64,000 nt of DNA, from positions 250,463-314,462 of the forward strand of contig VBWC01000004.1 of assembly GCA_006218035.1 (NCBI GenBank), in the 5' to 3' direction. Position numbers and translations under genes: made by a program. This document shows, in pieces, positions 8,737-19,509 of the stretch. Position 1 is the stretch's first letter, and every line of letters begins with the position of its first letter. This stretch comes from Gammaproteobacteria bacterium (GTDB taxonomy: Bacteria > Pseudomonadota > Gammaproteobacteria > VBWC01). The notes beneath the pieces were generated by a model, which searched no databases, was not told the origin of the DNA, and was given only the letters and a program-made list of their open reading frames with translations.

Positions 8737-11628
8737 TCAACCCCGCACCAGGTTCATCAGACGATCAACAATATTGGCGGGCCTGTCGCTGTCAGACGCG
8801 ATACCGAGCGCGCGATTCAACTGATCCTCGATCTGTTTCTTGTAATTCAGATAGTGAATCGTCTGTACGTGGCCGTCGGGATCGGCACCAAGCACTGTGC
8901 CGGGTATGTCGATGTCGGTGATATAAATGGGATAGGCGGCCGTCGTATCTCGCAGACGGGTGATATGCGCGGCCACTTTGCGAAACACGTCCGCACCGAA
9001 CTCCAAAGAACTGAATTCACGGTCTTCGCAAAAAATCGTATAGCCGAGATCGCTGTTGGCAACCGCATTGCCGATGACCTTGACGCTGAAGAACCCGGTC
9101 GCTGCACGCATGCTGTCGGTATCGATCCGGCGCAGGGTCACGCCGCTTTTCTTGCTGCGCGTTATTTCATAACAGATCACCGGAATAGTTACCGGAGCCG
9201 CGGTACCGGCGTAGCCACCATGGATCTCGCGCCGATGAGCGATCGCATCGAAAAACAACATGAATTGGTTCACCAGGGAATCCATCCTGTGGAATACACG
9301 CTGCTCGAAATAGATCGAACCCCGCTCGTCGGCAACATAAACCATCGCTTGCGAAGCATCAGCGAGAAGAAACAGCTGAATCACATCCGGACGATTCGCA
9401 TCGAACACGTTCGGCAGGACAGTATCGGTCAGCGCGAAGCGATCCGCCGCAATCGGGCTGAACACCGGCCTGCCGCGCGCCAGTTCGAGATAAAGAGGAT
9501 CAAGATTGCCGACGCGCTGGTACTCGAGCGCTTCAGCGTTCTTCCGCAGTATGACAAATGAATTTCCGGAACGGATCACGTAGCGTCGCGTTTCTGTATT
9601 GATGCCTTTATAAAAATTATCGATCACATCGGCGAACAACTGCTCGATGCGGCTTCCTATGGTCGCGCCACGCATCGACGAAAAACTGTGTGCGGAAACG
9701 CGCGGCAACGGCACACCGCGCGACGGCGGCACCCTGCGATAATAGTCGCACAAGCAATCGAAAATACAGTCCGCGCCGCTGTACCGGTAGATCTCCACTT
9801 CCTGCCAGCTGGTCACGACCACCTGGTCCAGAGACACGACGAGATTTTCGTTAAGCCCGCTGTAGCTAAGCGCATCGGTTTTGTTGCTGGTCAGCATCTT
9901 TCCGTCGCGTGTGCGGTTATACATCGGATCGATGCCGACATTGGCAAATATGGCGGTCACCAACGGGCGAGGGGCGTTCTCGAAAACCGCCATGTTGGTT
10001 TCCTTGAGTAGCGCGGCCGGAAACAGTCGCTGTAATACGTCCACCAGACCATATATCTCCTTTACCGTCGCGCCGCCCTCGCGCGCCAACAACGTCAGAA
10101 TCGTGCGGTTATCCACCAAGCCGTTGAAGTGGCACCAGGCGAGCAGTTCCACAACGCTGTAGGCCCGCTTCAGCGGGGTTTCGCGCGCCGCCTCGTCGGC
10201 GTTCAGGGTGCCGCGATAAATTACCCAGCTACTATGGCCGTCGCGATTGCTGACTTGATGCACCGACAAATGACTCTCCCACAGATTGTCTGAAATGCCA
10301 TGGTTTATAATTTCGATCTTCTCAGCGCGGCGTTCGAACGCCGCAAACAGCTTTCGACCGAGGATGTTCAGGTCCCGCTGGTCGATAGCGCTAAGCTCAC
10401 CCTTGTCACGGGCAAAATTCGACAGGAACGTATAGCTGTTGGTCAGCTCGTTCACCAGCACGTTGCGCTCAAAACTGACCTGACTGATCTTCCATTGCGG
10501 CCGGGTGTTCAGCACGCGCAAGTCGGCATCGGTCCATTCCCAGCGGCGCAGCAGCTCGACGATGAAGGCGCGCCGCCATTCGGTGTCGTCGACCTTCATG
10601 TCCAGACTGGAAATACGCTCGTTGACCTTGAAGTAGAAACAGCGGCGCAGCAGATTGATACGTTCATCGTCATTCCGCGCGCGAAAGTGGTCCTCGATCT
10701 TCTGGTACAACATGACGTACGGATCAAGATGACTGAGGTTCTTCTCGCCTTCGTAAACCGCATATTTAAATCGGCGACTCAACAGATCACCGTGCGGATA
10801 TTCCTGCGCGTAGGTTTCCATCAGAAACATCTTCAACAGCGACTTGTATGGCGAGTCTATCGCCTTGTACAGCTGCCAGAGGGCTGCGCCAAAGAACTCC
10901 GCCGGCGGAATCGTCGGCAGCGCACCAAAATCGACATATTCGTTGTTGCGGATAAACCCCTTGCGTAACAGCTCCTGCACATAATGGTCATAGTCGTTCT
11001 CGTATTCGACCGGCACCATCCACCACAACGGGTAGCGCCCGGCCAGCAACAGGCTGGTGCGGTAGAACTCCTCGAGCAGCAGGTGATGTTGCGCGCTGCC
11101 GCTGCTCTCCGAAGACAGGGTTACGCGCTCCCCGGCCTTGAAGCTCTCGGCATCCATCAAAAAGAAGTGTGCGGTCACGCCAAGACCAGCCGCCCAAAGC
11201 TCCACCGCGGTTGCCTTCTGGCGCAGCTCGCTGAGCTGGACCGGCGGAGTATCGGGGCGGTGACAGATCCAGACGTCGAAATCGCTCGCGTCGGAGTGGG
11301 CGATGGTGCCGCTGCTGCCCATGATAAATATTGAATAGATGTCGTAGTGCAGCAGTGCGCGCTTGCGCGTGTAAAAGCTTTTTGCCAGCTTGTTAGCGGC
11401 CTTTATCGACCGCGCGCTCGGGCTGTAGTCCGAGATCCCGCGCGGGCTGTCCTTGGTTATGAAGCCCGGTAACAGCGGGTGATTGACATGAAAGATCAAC
11501 GGCAGTAGATCGAGAAACGGAACCTGCCTGGCGCTCAGCGAATCGCGCGTACGCTCGAGGCGATCACGGTTGAGCGCCATAAAGCGACGCTTCAGCGCCT
11601 TGATTTCCCGTAGACCCGTCACTGCCAT
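8737..11628 (-). CDS. cyaA: Class I adenylate cyclase
   Basis: Large cytoplasmic adenylate cyclase (963 aa) making cAMP from ATP. The N-terminal catalytic domain has the nucleotidyltransferase-like signature GSSGTIAHSDASDFDVWIC; the conserved LLLEEFYRTSLLLAGR and PLWWMVP segments follow. The long C-terminal half is the regulatory region of the enterobacterial/pseudomonad type. The frame is open 54 codons further upstream, but the start at 11628 gives a normal N-terminus (MAVTGLREIKALKRRF). No crp gene is in the window; the CRP-family regulator at 61.5 kb is Fnr. Confidence 0.94.
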   Translation of the reverse strand: MAVTGLREIKALKRRFMALNRDRLERTRDSLSARQVPFLDLLPLIFHVNHPLLPGFITKDSPRGISDYSPSARSIKAANKLAKSFYTRKRALLHYDIYSIFIMGSSGTIAHSDASDFDVWICHRPDTPPVQLSELRQKATAVELWAAGLGVTAHFFLMDAESFKAGERVTLSSESSGSAQHHLLLEEFYRTSLLLAGRYPLWWMVPVEYENDYDHYVQELLRKGFIRNNEYVDFGALPTIPPAEFFGAALWQLYKAIDSPYKSLLKMFLMETYAQEYPHGDLLSRRFKYAVYEGEKNLSHLDPYVMLYQKIEDHFRARNDDERINLLRRCFYFKVNERISSLDMKVDDTEWRRAFIVELLRRWEWTDADLRVLNTRPQWKISQVSFERNVLVNELTNSYTFLSNFARDKGELSAIDQRDLNILGRKLFAAFERRAEKIEIINHGISDNLWESHLSVHQVSNRDGHSSWVIYRGTLNADEAARETPLKRAYSVVELLAWCHFNGLVDNRTILTLLAREGGATVKEIYGLVDVLQRLFPAALLKETNMAVFENAPRPLVTAIFANVGIDPMYNRTRDGKMLTSNKTDALSYSGLNENLVVSLDQVVVTSWQEVEIYRYSGADCIFDCLCDYYRRVPPSRGVPLPRVSAHSFSSMRGATIGSRIEQLFADVIDNFYKGINTETRRYVIRSGNSFVILRKNAEALEYQRVGNLDPLYLELARGRPVFSPIAADRFALTDTVLPNVFDANRPDVIQLFLLADASQAMVYVADERGSIYFEQRVFHRMDSLVNQFMLFFDAIAHRREIHGGYAGTAAPVTIPVICYEITRSKKSGVTLRRIDTDSMRAATGFFSVKVIGNAVANSDLGYTIFCEDREFSSLEFGADVFRKVAAHITRLRDTTAAYPIYITDIDIPGTVLGADPDGHVQTIHYLNYKKQIEDQLNRALGIASDSDRPANIVDRLMNLVRG

Positions 11629-11969
11629 CGGTTGCCTGGAATTTGTGCTTGCCTGGCCGCTGCGTAGGAGCCACCACCAGCACCTGACGCCATGATTCTC
11701 CACCATTTTTGTGGATCGAACGCTGGCGATGCGGGCGCGCGTCCCAGCCTGGACACTGCCTGGACTTTCGCTCCCCACCGCAATCGTCACCGTGTCAGTC
11801 CGTTATCGGCACCGCGTACCCCAACTCCAGAACGCCGCCAATACAGGCTAAAGACATGCATGGCGTTTCCGCTATCAGTACACGAAGTTATCCAGGCACC
11901 CCCGATGCATCATTAATCACCGGCAACTGGCGGCTCAGATCCATTGCCTGACAGAAAAAGGGAACATAA
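11629..11969. other. Divergent intergenic region cyaA / PAS-GGDEF gene
   Basis: About 340 bp without a supportable gene. It must hold the promoters of both flanking genes. A short ribosome-binding stretch (AAAAAGGGA) precedes the ATG at 11970. No clear operator or terminator was seen. Confidence 0.4.
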
Positions 11970-12818
11970 ATGACCCGTGAAATATCGCACACAGCAGCGC
12001 TGAAATTACTCGACACAGCTCCATGCGGCATCATCATGCTGGCGCGCGACAACACGATAATCTGGTGCAACGCGAATATCGGCGCATTGCTGGGGCTCGA
12101 CCTGTCGCCACTGGCCGGGCAGTACGCGGCGGCGCTAAAACCGCTTGCCTGGTTGTTTGAGTCGCAGGATATCGGTTACATCCCGGCTTCGGAATCGCGG
12201 CCGGCCCGCTGGTTGCGAGGGTGGCGTGAGAAACTCGACGGCGACGGGCAGGCGATATTTCTGATCGACGTAACGGAACAACAGCGTCTGGATTCCGAAC
12301 ATAACCGGCTGACGCAGCAACTTGACGAAGTTGACACGCGCGACTCGCTAACCGGGCTCGCCAACCGGCGCGCACTGTTGCAGAACCTGGAACCGCTGGT
12401 ATCGCGCAGCCGGCGCTACGGCAATCCGTTCAGCGTGATACGCATCCGCACCGACGACCCCGCACAACTCGACAAACGCTACGGCACCGGCGCCGGCAAG
12501 TCGATCCTGGTATCGATCAGCCGCGAGCTTAAGGATCAATTGCGCTGGACTGACATCGTCGGTCGGCTCGATGGCGGTGAGTTCCTGTTGATACTGCCGG
12601 AAACGGCACGTGACGCCGCCACCGATTTAGCCGCCAAGATCGCTGAACAGCTGGCCACAACAACGCTGACCACCGCCGACAACAAAACCGTGGCACTGAC
12701 GACGCGATACGGGGTGACCGGCTGGGAAAAAGGCGATGACAGCCGGAAATTACTGGAGCGTGTCGCGCGCCTCGCCAACCAGGCGGCCGCCGCACCGAAT
12801 CATATCGCCGTCGGCTAG
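11970..12818 (+). CDS. PAS domain protein with degenerate GGDEF domain
   Basis: 282-residue protein: N-terminal PAS-like domain (about 8-110, start LLDTAPCGIIML) and C-terminal GGDEF-fold domain (about 120-280, opening with DSLTGLANRR). GGDEF domains make c-di-GMP from GTP, but the signature reads DGGEF (residues 201-205) instead of GG(D/E)EF, and the metal-binding Asp of the DxD strand is replaced (VIRIRTDD). It is therefore probably not an active cyclase; a GTP- or partner-sensing role is more likely. No membrane segment is visible. It is convergent with argH, 4 bp apart. Confidence 0.82.
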   Translation: MTREISHTAALKLLDTAPCGIIMLARDNTIIWCNANIGALLGLDLSPLAGQYAAALKPLAWLFESQDIGYIPASESRPARWLRGWREKLDGDGQAIFLIDVTEQQRLDSEHNRLTQQLDEVDTRDSLTGLANRRALLQNLEPLVSRSRRYGNPFSVIRIRTDDPAQLDKRYGTGAGKSILVSISRELKDQLRWTDIVGRLDGGEFLLILPETARDAATDLAAKIAEQLATTTLTTADNKTVALTTRYGVTGWEKGDDSRKLLERVARLANQAAAAPNHIAVG

Positions 12819-12822
12819 CGGG

Positions 12823-14217
12823 TCAGCCGGCGGCGTCAAGCGCAGCGCGCGCCCGTGATACGGCGGCGCGCACCTGAACGGGGGCGGTACCGCCGATGTG
12901 ATCGCGGGCCGTAACCGAGCCATCGAGCGTCAGCACGGCGAACACGTCTTCGTCTATCGTTGCCCAAAACTGCCGCAACTGATCGAGCGACATCTGCGCC
13001 AGATCCTTGCCGGATTCCACGCCATAACGCACCGCGCGCCCGACGATCTCGTGGGCATCGCGAAACGCCACGCCCTTGCGCACCAGATAATCGGCCAGAT
13101 CGGTTGCCGTCGCAAAGCCACGCAGCGCCGCATCGTGCATGACATCTCTTCTGACGTCGAGCGCGGCGATCATGCCGCTGTATACCTGCAGCGACGCCTT
13201 CACGGTGTCGACGGAATCGAACAACGGCTCCTTGTCTTCCTGATTGTCTCGGTTGTACGCCAGCGGCTGGCCCTTCATCAGCATCAGCAGCGCGAGCAGG
13301 TTGCCGGTGACGCGCCCGGTCTTGCCGCGCACCAGCTCGGCGACGTCCGGGTTCTTTTTCTGCGGCATGATCGACGAGCCGGTGCAGTAGCGATCCGGCA
13401 GCGCAATAAAATTAAACTGCGCCGACGACCACAGGATCAGCTCCTCCGAAAACCGCGACAGGTGCACCATGATCAGCGCCGCCGCCGCGTTGAATTCGAT
13501 GACGAAGTCGCGGTCGCTGACGGCATCGAGCGAGTTCGCGCATACGCCATCAAACCCGAGCAGCTTTGCGGTGTATTCGCGATCGATCGGATAACTGGTC
13601 CCGGCCAGCGCGGCCGAGCCAAGCGGCATCACATTGATACGCGCGCGGCAGTCCGACAGGCGCGTACGGTCGCGCGCCAGCATTTCGAACCACGCCATCA
13701 TATGGTGGCCAAACGTCACCGGTTGCGCCGTCTGCAGATGGGTAAATCCCGGCATGATCGTCGCAGCCTCGCGCTCGGCGACATCGAGCAGTACACGCTG
13801 AAGGCCAAGGATCTCGCCGGCGATAGCATCGACCTCGTCGCGCAGATACAGGCGCAGATCGGTCGCAACCTGGTCGTTGCGCGACCGTGCCGTGTGCAAC
13901 CGCTTGCCGGCATCGCCGATATGCTCCGTCAGGCGCGCCTCGATATTCATGTGCACATCTTCGAGGCCGGCCGACCAGGCAAAGTCGCCGCGTTCGATAT
14001 CGTCGGCGATTTTCCCGAGGCCCTTCACGATTGCATCGCGGTCGGCTTCAGTGATGACACCGACGTGCGCCAGCATCCGCGCGTGGGCAATCGACGCGGT
14101 GATGTCGTGCCGGTACAATCGACTGTCGAACTGCACCGACGCGGTAAAACGCTCGACCAGTTCGTCGGTACGCTCGGCAAAGCGCCCGCCCCAGAGTTTT
14201 TCGATGTTTTTGGCCAT
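12823..14217 (-). CDS. argH: Argininosuccinate lyase
   Basis: Cleaves argininosuccinate to arginine and fumarate, the last step of arginine synthesis; 464 aa, cytoplasmic tetramer of the fumarase/aspartase superfamily. Signatures: [17 protein letters not shown] at the N-terminus, [31 protein letters not shown] loop (here [18 protein letters not shown]), and the superfamily loop [20 protein letters not shown] with the catalytic Ser. The ATG at 14217 was preferred over an upstream in-frame codon at 14271. It diverges from algZ, the arrangement found in Pseudomonas. Confidence 0.97.
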   Translation of the reverse strand: MAKNIEKLWGGRFAERTDELVERFTASVQFDSRLYRHDITASIAHARMLAHVGVITEADRDAIVKGLGKIADDIERGDFAWSAGLEDVHMNIEARLTEHIGDAGKRLHTARSRNDQVATDLRLYLRDEVDAIAGEILGLQRVLLDVAEREAATIMPGFTHLQTAQPVTFGHHMMAWFEMLARDRTRLSDCRARINVMPLGSAALAGTSYPIDREYTAKLLGFDGVCANSLDAVSDRDFVIEFNAAAALIMVHLSRFSEELILWSSAQFNFIALPDRYCTGSSIMPQKKNPDVAELVRGKTGRVTGNLLALLMLMKGQPLAYNRDNQEDKEPLFDSVDTVKASLQVYSGMIAALDVRRDVMHDAALRGFATATDLADYLVRKGVAFRDAHEIVGRAVRYGVESGKDLAQMSLDQLRQFWATIDEDVFAVLTLDGSVTARDHIGGTAPVQVRAAVSRARAALDAAG

Positions 14218-14459
14218 TACCAGACGTATCCGCACAAGGATTGCGCGCAGTATATCAATTATTGTCGCCACCAGCTCGGCCTATCTTCCGCCAATTCAAC
14301 GCGTTACCCCGCCATCGCAGTCACGCCTGTATTGCAGAGAACGCCATAGCCGCCGATACAGGGGACGGCGTAATCCGGAATCCGGATCACGCCACTGACG
14401 GACGGGAGACATCAATCAGGCAACCCTCCAGGAATCAGCCCTGCAGGGACGAGGCATCG

Positions 14460-15554
14460 ATGAAGGAGCATACACGCGATAACGGCCAGGTGATGGGCGA
14501 TTCATTTCTACCGGACTTCTGTGCGGTACGCGTCGTGCTGCTGGTAGTCGTCATCGGTGAATTGATCGCGTTTATCATGGCGCTGGCACCGGCGCAACCG
14601 ATCGACGACAGATGGACCAACCTGAGCATGATCTCGCTGTTCGTGCAGTGGGTCGGCCTGTCGTGCGCTGCACTGTTGTGTGCCAGCCGCCGCTGGCTGC
14701 GCCGTACCAGCGATCTGCGGGCGACGCTTTACGGTTACGCATTAATTCTCTCGATCACCGCGCTGTTCAGCGAGGTGGCGTTTCAGCTGAACGGGTATAT
14801 CGGCAACGTCACCCTGATCACCGCCAACCAGCATATCGATTTTCTGCTGCGCAACCTCGCGCTCGGGATTATTGTGGCGACGGTAACGCTACGCTATTTT
14901 TACGTACAGCATCAGTCGAAAAGGCATATTGAAGCGGTGTCGCACGCGCGGCTCGAGGCATTGCAGGCGCGCATCCGGCCGCACTTTCTGTTCAACAGCA
15001 TGAACACCATCGCCAGCCTGACCCGGCGCCAGCCCGATGTTGCCGAGCGCGTCGTCGTGGACCTGGCCGATCTGTTTCGCGCGACCCTCGGTGATGTGCG
15101 CCGCATGACCAGCCTGCACGACGAGCTGGATCTCGCACGGCGTTACCTGAACATCGAAATATTGCGCCTCGGCGAGCGGCTGACAATCGAATGGCACGGC
15201 GAACGGCTGCCCGGCGACGCGCTGCTGCCGGCCTTTACCATCCAGCCACTGGTCGAGAACGCGATCTATCACGGGATAGAACCGCTGACCGGCGGCGGCA
15301 CGATCCACCTGTCCGGTCAACTGGAAAACGGCATCGTCAAGGTGACGATCGTCAATCCGGTTGCCACGGGCGACCGCGGTACAAGTAGCGGGACGACGTC
15401 ACCCCCGCACGACGGCAATCATATGGCGCTGGCGAACATACGCGCCCGGCTCGAAGCGTATTTCGACGGCGCCGGACGCCTCACCACGGAACAACACGAC
15501 AACCGCTACACCGTGACGGTATCGTTTCCTTACCGCACCGGACCCAGGTCGTGA
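14460..15554 (+). CDS. algZ: LytS-type sensor histidine kinase AlgZ/FimS
   Basis: Membrane sensor (364 aa) with about four N-terminal hydrophobic segments (residues ~22-150), then a His_kinase domain of the LytS/YehU type. The phospho-accepting His is ~175 in ARIRPHFLFNSMN, and the ATP-binding part has QPLVENAIYHG and GNHMALANIRARL. In Pseudomonas, AlgZ/AlgR controls twitching motility, alginate and virulence genes. Its stop overlaps the algR start by 4 bp (GTGA). A downstream ATG at 14493 is an alternative start. Confidence 0.9.
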   Translation: MKEHTRDNGQVMGDSFLPDFCAVRVVLLVVVIGELIAFIMALAPAQPIDDRWTNLSMISLFVQWVGLSCAALLCASRRWLRRTSDLRATLYGYALILSITALFSEVAFQLNGYIGNVTLITANQHIDFLLRNLALGIIVATVTLRYFYVQHQSKRHIEAVSHARLEALQARIRPHFLFNSMNTIASLTRRQPDVAERVVVDLADLFRATLGDVRRMTSLHDELDLARRYLNIEILRLGERLTIEWHGERLPGDALLPAFTIQPLVENAIYHGIEPLTGGGTIHLSGQLENGIVKVTIVNPVATGDRGTSSGTTSPPHDGNHMALANIRARLEAYFDGAGRLTTEQHDNRYTVTVSFPYRTGPRS

Positions 15555-16300
15555 GGATACTGATCGTCGATGACGAACACCTTGCACGGTCGCGCCTGCG
15601 CGACCTGATTGCCGAACACGCGGCGGGCGAGATCGTCGGCGAGGCCGGCAATGGCGCCGAAGCGCTTGCGGTCGCGCAGCAGACGGAACCCGATGTCGTG
15701 CTGCTCGATATTCGCATGCCCGGCATGGATGGACTGGAAGCGGCACTGCACATGACACGGCTGGCACGTCCACCGGCGGTGATATTCACAACCGCCTATG
15801 GCGACCATGCGTTGGACGCGTTCCAGGCGCGCGCCGTGGACTACCTGCTCAAACCGATACGCAAGGAACGCCTGATCGAGGCGCTCGAACGGGCCCGCCA
15901 GCTGTCCCGCAAACAGCTGAGCTCCATCGCGACGACCTCCGGCAAGCCGCTGTCACGCACGCATATCAGCGCAACCCGCGCCGGCACCATCGACTTGGTA
16001 CCGGTGACCGACATCCTGTACTTCGAGGCCGAGCAGAAATACGTCACCGTTCGTCACCGGCACGGCACGACGCTGATCGAGGACACGCTGAAAATACTGG
16101 AAGACGAATTCACCGACCGCTTTCTGCGTATCCACCGCAAATATCTGGTGGCGACTGCCTGTCTTTCCGGCATCGAAAAAGGCCCTGACGGACATTTCGC
16201 TGTGACCCTGCGCGGGTTTGACGGCCGTCTGCCGGTAAGCCGCCGGCAGATAGCCGACGTCCGGCAGGCGCTCAAGTCGCTCGGCTCGCGCCTGGCCTAG
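15551..16300 (+). CDS. algR: LytTR-family response regulator AlgR
   Basis: Response regulator (249 aa), partner of AlgZ. The receiver domain has IVDDEHLARSRLRDL and the phosphorylated Asp at residue 53 (VVLLDIRMPGMDGLEA). The C-terminal LytTR DNA-binding domain starts around residue 140 (YFEAEQKYVTVRH, IHRKYLVA). The start is a GTG that overlaps the algZ stop. The TAG stop codon (16298-16300) forms part of the CTAG target duplicate of a family B element, so the element abuts the end of the gene. Confidence 0.93.
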   Translation: MRILIVDDEHLARSRLRDLIAEHAAGEIVGEAGNGAEALAVAQQTEPDVVLLDIRMPGMDGLEAALHMTRLARPPAVIFTTAYGDHALDAFQARAVDYLLKPIRKERLIEALERARQLSRKQLSSIATTSGKPLSRTHISATRAGTIDLVPVTDILYFEAEQKYVTVRHRHGTTLIEDTLKILEDEFTDRFLRIHRKYLVATACLSGIEKGPDGHFAVTLRGFDGRLPVSRRQIADVRQALKSLGSRLA

Positions 16301-16374
16301 CAGGATGCTGAAAAAGTCCATCCATGGCCTTTTTCAACGCGCAAAGCAAAAAATGTGATTTTTGCTTCAGCCTG
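16301..16374. mobile_element. MITE-like element, family B (short copy)
   Basis: A 74-bp non-coding element between CTAG duplicates (16297-16300 and 16375-16378). Its ends CAGGATGCTGAAAAA and TTTTTGCTTCAGCCTG are imperfect inverted repeats. Inside are two hairpins, TGAAAAAGTCCATCCATGG...CTTTTTCA and AAGCAAAAAATGTGATTTTTGCTT. It matches the left ~70 bp of the copy at 43785-43936. It lies between algR and hemC and may end transcription. Confidence 0.82.
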
Positions 16375-16545
16375 CTAGCCCCGATACCCGCACACGCCGA
16401 TTAACGGCCGCACCGCCGGCCCTGTTAAAATCCCCGTCTGCCTGTTATTGCCGCCCCAAGCCCGGTGGCGCCGCAGTACGGCGGCCGCACGTTCCAGGCG
16501 GACGTTCCGCCAGGCGGATTCATAATAGACAGCGACCTGTTACCC

Positions 16546-17475
16546 ATGCCGAAAAATATACTTCGTATCGCCACACGCCAAAGTCCGCTCGCACTTTGGC
16601 AGGCCGAACATGTCCGCGACCGCCTGCTCCAGGCCCACCCGGGGCTGAGCATCGAACTGGTGCGCATGGTGACCCAGGGCGACAAGATCCTCGACAGCCC
16701 GCTCGCCAAGATCGGCGGCAAGGGTCTGTTCGTCAAAGAGCTCGAGCAAGGCATGCTCGAAGGCCGCGCGGACATCGCGGTGCATTCGATGAAGGACGTC
16801 CCGGTAGAGTTCCCCGCCGGCCTGCACCTGCCGGTGGTGCTCGAGCGCGAGGACCCGCGCGATGCATTCGTCTCGAACAATTTTAATAGCTTCAGCGCAC
16901 TGCCTCAGCGCGCGCGCGTCGGTACCTCCAGCCTGCGACGCCAGTGCCAGTTACGCACCTTGCGTCCCGATCTCGAAATCCGCGACCTGCGCGGCAACGT
17001 CGGCACCCGGCTCGGCAAGCTCGATCAGGGCGAGTACGATGCCATCGTGCTGGCGGCGGCCGGCCTGAAACGCCTCGGTCTGGCGAGTCGCATCACCGAG
17101 TCTCTCGACACGGACATCAGCCTGCCGGCGATCGGCCAGGGTGTCGTCGGCATCGAGTGCCGCGCCGATGACCCGTGGGTCAACGGGCTGATCGCCGTGC
17201 TCGCCGACGCCGACACGCAAACCCGCATCACCGCCGAGCGCGCGTTCAACCGGCGGCTGGGCGGCGGCTGCCAGGTACCGATCGCCGGCTACGCAACGCT
17301 AGGCAACGGCACGCTGACGTTGCGCGGCCTGGTCGGCGAACCCGACGGCAGCCGGGTGATACGCGGCGATATCACCGGGGATGCGCGGCAGGCTCAACAA
17401 CTCGGCACGCAGCTCGCGAATGAACTGCTGGCCCGCGGCGCCGGCGTGATACTGGAACGGCTGCATGCCCACTGA
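16546..17475 (+). CDS. hemC: Hydroxymethylbilane synthase (porphobilinogen deaminase)
   Basis: Joins four porphobilinogens into hydroxymethylbilane in heme and siroheme synthesis; 309 aa. Signatures: [17 protein letters not shown], the loop [30 protein letters not shown], and the dipyrromethane-cofactor Cys242 in [11 protein letters not shown]. The ATG at 16546 aligns with the family N-terminus. It heads a tightly packed hemC-hemD-hemX-hemY run; hemD starts inside its last 11 bp. Confidence 0.97.
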   Translation: MPKNILRIATRQSPLALWQAEHVRDRLLQAHPGLSIELVRMVTQGDKILDSPLAKIGGKGLFVKELEQGMLEGRADIAVHSMKDVPVEFPAGLHLPVVLEREDPRDAFVSNNFNSFSALPQRARVGTSSLRRQCQLRTLRPDLEIRDLRGNVGTRLGKLDQGEYDAIVLAAAGLKRLGLASRITESLDTDISLPAIGQGVVGIECRADDPWVNGLIAVLADADTQTRITAERAFNRRLGGGCQVPIAGYATLGNGTLTLRGLVGEPDGSRVIRGDITGDARQAQQLGTQLANELLARGAGVILERLHAH

Positions 17476-18277
17476 ACGGTCCGCGGGCCTCGCCGGCATT
17501 ACCGTGCTGGTGACGCGCCCGGCGCACCAGTCGCAACATTTATGTGAATTGATCGAAGGCGACGGCGGGCGTGTCATCCGGTTTCCGGTCATCGACATCG
17601 CCCCGCCCGCCGACCCCAGCGCGGCAACCCGCGTGGTCGAACACCTGGACAATTTTGATATCGCGATCTTCATCAGCGCCAATGCCGTCGACCACGGCAT
17701 TGACCTGATCCGGCGCGTGCGCGGTCATCTCCGCGCGCGATTGACCCTTGCCGCCATCGGCAAAGCAACAGCTGAGCGGCTTGAACAACAGTGGCGGCAC
17801 GTGGATATCTGCCCGCCAGCGGGCTATAACAGCGAGGCATTGCTGGCGACAGCCGCGATGCAATCGGTATCCGGAACAAGAATCGTGATATTTCGCGGCA
17901 TTGGCGGCCGGGAATTGCTCGGCGATACGTTGCGGCAACGTGGCGCGACGGTTGAATATGCGGACGTTTATCAACGTATCAAACCGGAGCCGGCCGCCCT
18001 ACCTCTGTTTCAGGATTATTCCCGTGGTAATATCGACTGCGTCGTGGTGACGAGTAACGAAGGCCTCGAAAATCTTCTCGAACTGGTGGGCGACGCGGGA
18101 AGAAAGTTATTATTGAACAGGCCGCTGGCGTTGCTCAGTCAGCGTGGCGCTGCGCTCGCCACGGCGCGCGGTTTTACCGGCCCCGTGCTGGTCGCCGTGG
18201 AAGCGACCGACGAGGCGCTGGTCGACGTTATCCGCCAGTGGTGGTCAACGACAGGCGTTGCCGGTCAGAGGAAATAA
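17465..18277 (+). CDS. hemD: Uroporphyrinogen-III synthase
   Basis: Cyclises hydroxymethylbilane to uroporphyrinogen III with inversion of ring D; 270 aa, two-domain fold with low sequence conservation. Recognisable segments are [13 protein letters not shown] at the N-terminus, [13 protein letters not shown], and [14 protein letters not shown]. Its start codon lies within the end of hemC, and hemX begins 3 bp after its stop, so the gene is embedded in the operon. Confidence 0.92.
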   Translation: MPTERSAGLAGITVLVTRPAHQSQHLCELIEGDGGRVIRFPVIDIAPPADPSAATRVVEHLDNFDIAIFISANAVDHGIDLIRRVRGHLRARLTLAAIGKATAERLEQQWRHVDICPPAGYNSEALLATAAMQSVSGTRIVIFRGIGGRELLGDTLRQRGATVEYADVYQRIKPEPAALPLFQDYSRGNIDCVVVTSNEGLENLLELVGDAGRKLLLNRPLALLSQRGAALATARGFTGPVLVAVEATDEALVDVIRQWWSTTGVAGQRK

Positions 18278-18279
18278 AC

Positions 18280-19509
18280 ATGACGACATCCACCCAAGCA
18301 AAAATGCCTGCAGGCAACCCTGAATCCGGCGCCGCCGACAACACCTCATCTGCATCGAAAAAGGAACCGAAATCCGACCGGCCTGACCCGATGACTGTGA
18401 CGGCCAAAACCGGCAGCGCGGCACGTGCCGCCACGCCGCCGCGGCGCGGCCGATCGTTCGTCGCGTCGCTGGCACTGTTGCTGGCACTCGCCGCCGCCGG
18501 TGCCAGTTATTACACCTGGCGAACGCTGCAGACCGACCGCCAGCAACTGGGCTCGACGCTGCAGTCGATAGAGGCCCGTTCCGCGGCGTTGTCCGGCGAG
18601 ACACGCGCGACGCTACCCGCGCTCGAGGGCCGGCTGAACGAGGACCAGACCCGGATTCAGGCCATCACTTCTCAGCTGGGCGACGTGCAAAACGCCCAGC
18701 AGCAGATCAATGATGCGATCGATACACTGCAGGCCGAGGTCAGCCGCGACCGGGCCAACGGCTGGCTCGTGGCCGAGGCGGAGTATCTGGTCCGGATCGC
18801 CGGCGAGCGGTTGAAACTGGCCAATGATGTCGCTACGGCGGTCGCAGCGCTGCTTGCCGCGGACGAGCGTCTGAAGAGTACCGGCGATCCGTCGCTGATT
18901 ACCGCGCGCAGCGCTATTGCCGACGACATCAACGCGCTGCAGTCGGTCACGGTTCCCGACATCACCGGCATGGCGCTGTCGCTCGGCAGCCTCCAGCACC
19001 GCATCGACGATCTGCCGCTGTCCGGCGTGGAACCCGGTGAACAGGCCGGCAGCACGGAAGCGCCCGCGGCCGAAGGCTGGCGGGCGGCGGCGAATGCGGC
19101 CTGGGCAGCGATACGCAATCTGGTCGTCGTGACCCACGCCAGCGACAGCGGCAACAGCCCGTTACTGACGCCCGATCAACGGGTGTTTTTCCGGCAGAAT
19201 CTCGGCCTGAAGCTCGAAGCCGCGCGGCTCGCGCTGCTGCAGCGCGATACCGAAACCTTCCGCGACAGCCTGAACGCCACGCGCACCTGGGTCACCACCT
19301 ACTTCCGGGAAAGTACCGCGCGCAGCAATCTGCTGGACAGCCTGGCGCCGCTCGACAATGTGGATCTGAGCCCGGATTTTCCGGAGGTTTCCGCGTCGTT
19401 GCAGGCGCTGCGTAACTGGTCGAACCGCCGCGGTGAGGGTACAGCGCAGGCGCCGGCGCGCGGTGACGTCACCGTGGCGAGTCAGGCAACCCGAGACGCG
19501 GGACGATGA
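18280..19509 (+). CDS. hemX: HemX-like membrane protein
   Basis: A 409-residue inner-membrane protein with one transmembrane segment (residues ~65-85, SLALLLALAAAGASYY) after a ~60-residue Ser/Ala/Lys-rich cytoplasmic tail. The periplasmic part has a coiled-coil-prone stretch (TLQSIEARSAALSGETRATL, ~90-150) and the conserved EAEYLVRIAGERL segment. The family is often called uroporphyrinogen-III C-methyltransferase, but no methyltransferase motif is present. The gene overlaps hemY by 4 bp (ATGA). Confidence 0.88.
   Translation: MTTSTQAKMPAGNPESGAADNTSSASKKEPKSDRPDPMTVTAKTGSAARAATPPRRGRSFVASLALLLALAAAGASYYTWRTLQTDRQQLGSTLQSIEARSAALSGETRATLPALEGRLNEDQTRIQAITSQLGDVQNAQQQINDAIDTLQAEVSRDRANGWLVAEAEYLVRIAGERLKLANDVATAVAALLAADERLKSTGDPSLITARSAIADDINALQSVTVPDITGMALSLGSLQHRIDDLPLSGVEPGEQAGSTEAPAAEGWRAAANAAWAAIRNLVVVTHASDSGNSPLLTPDQRVFFRQNLGLKLEAARLALLQRDTETFRDSLNATRTWVTTYFRESTARSNLLDSLAPLDNVDLSPDFPEVSASLQALRNWSNRRGEGTAQAPARGDVTVASQATRDAGR

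Noticed and set aside
12898..14349. A 483-codon open frame on the plus strand opposite argH
   Set aside because: It is a high-GC shadow of argH: the opposite frame has every argininosuccinate lyase motif, and the translation here is Arg/His-rich without a domain.
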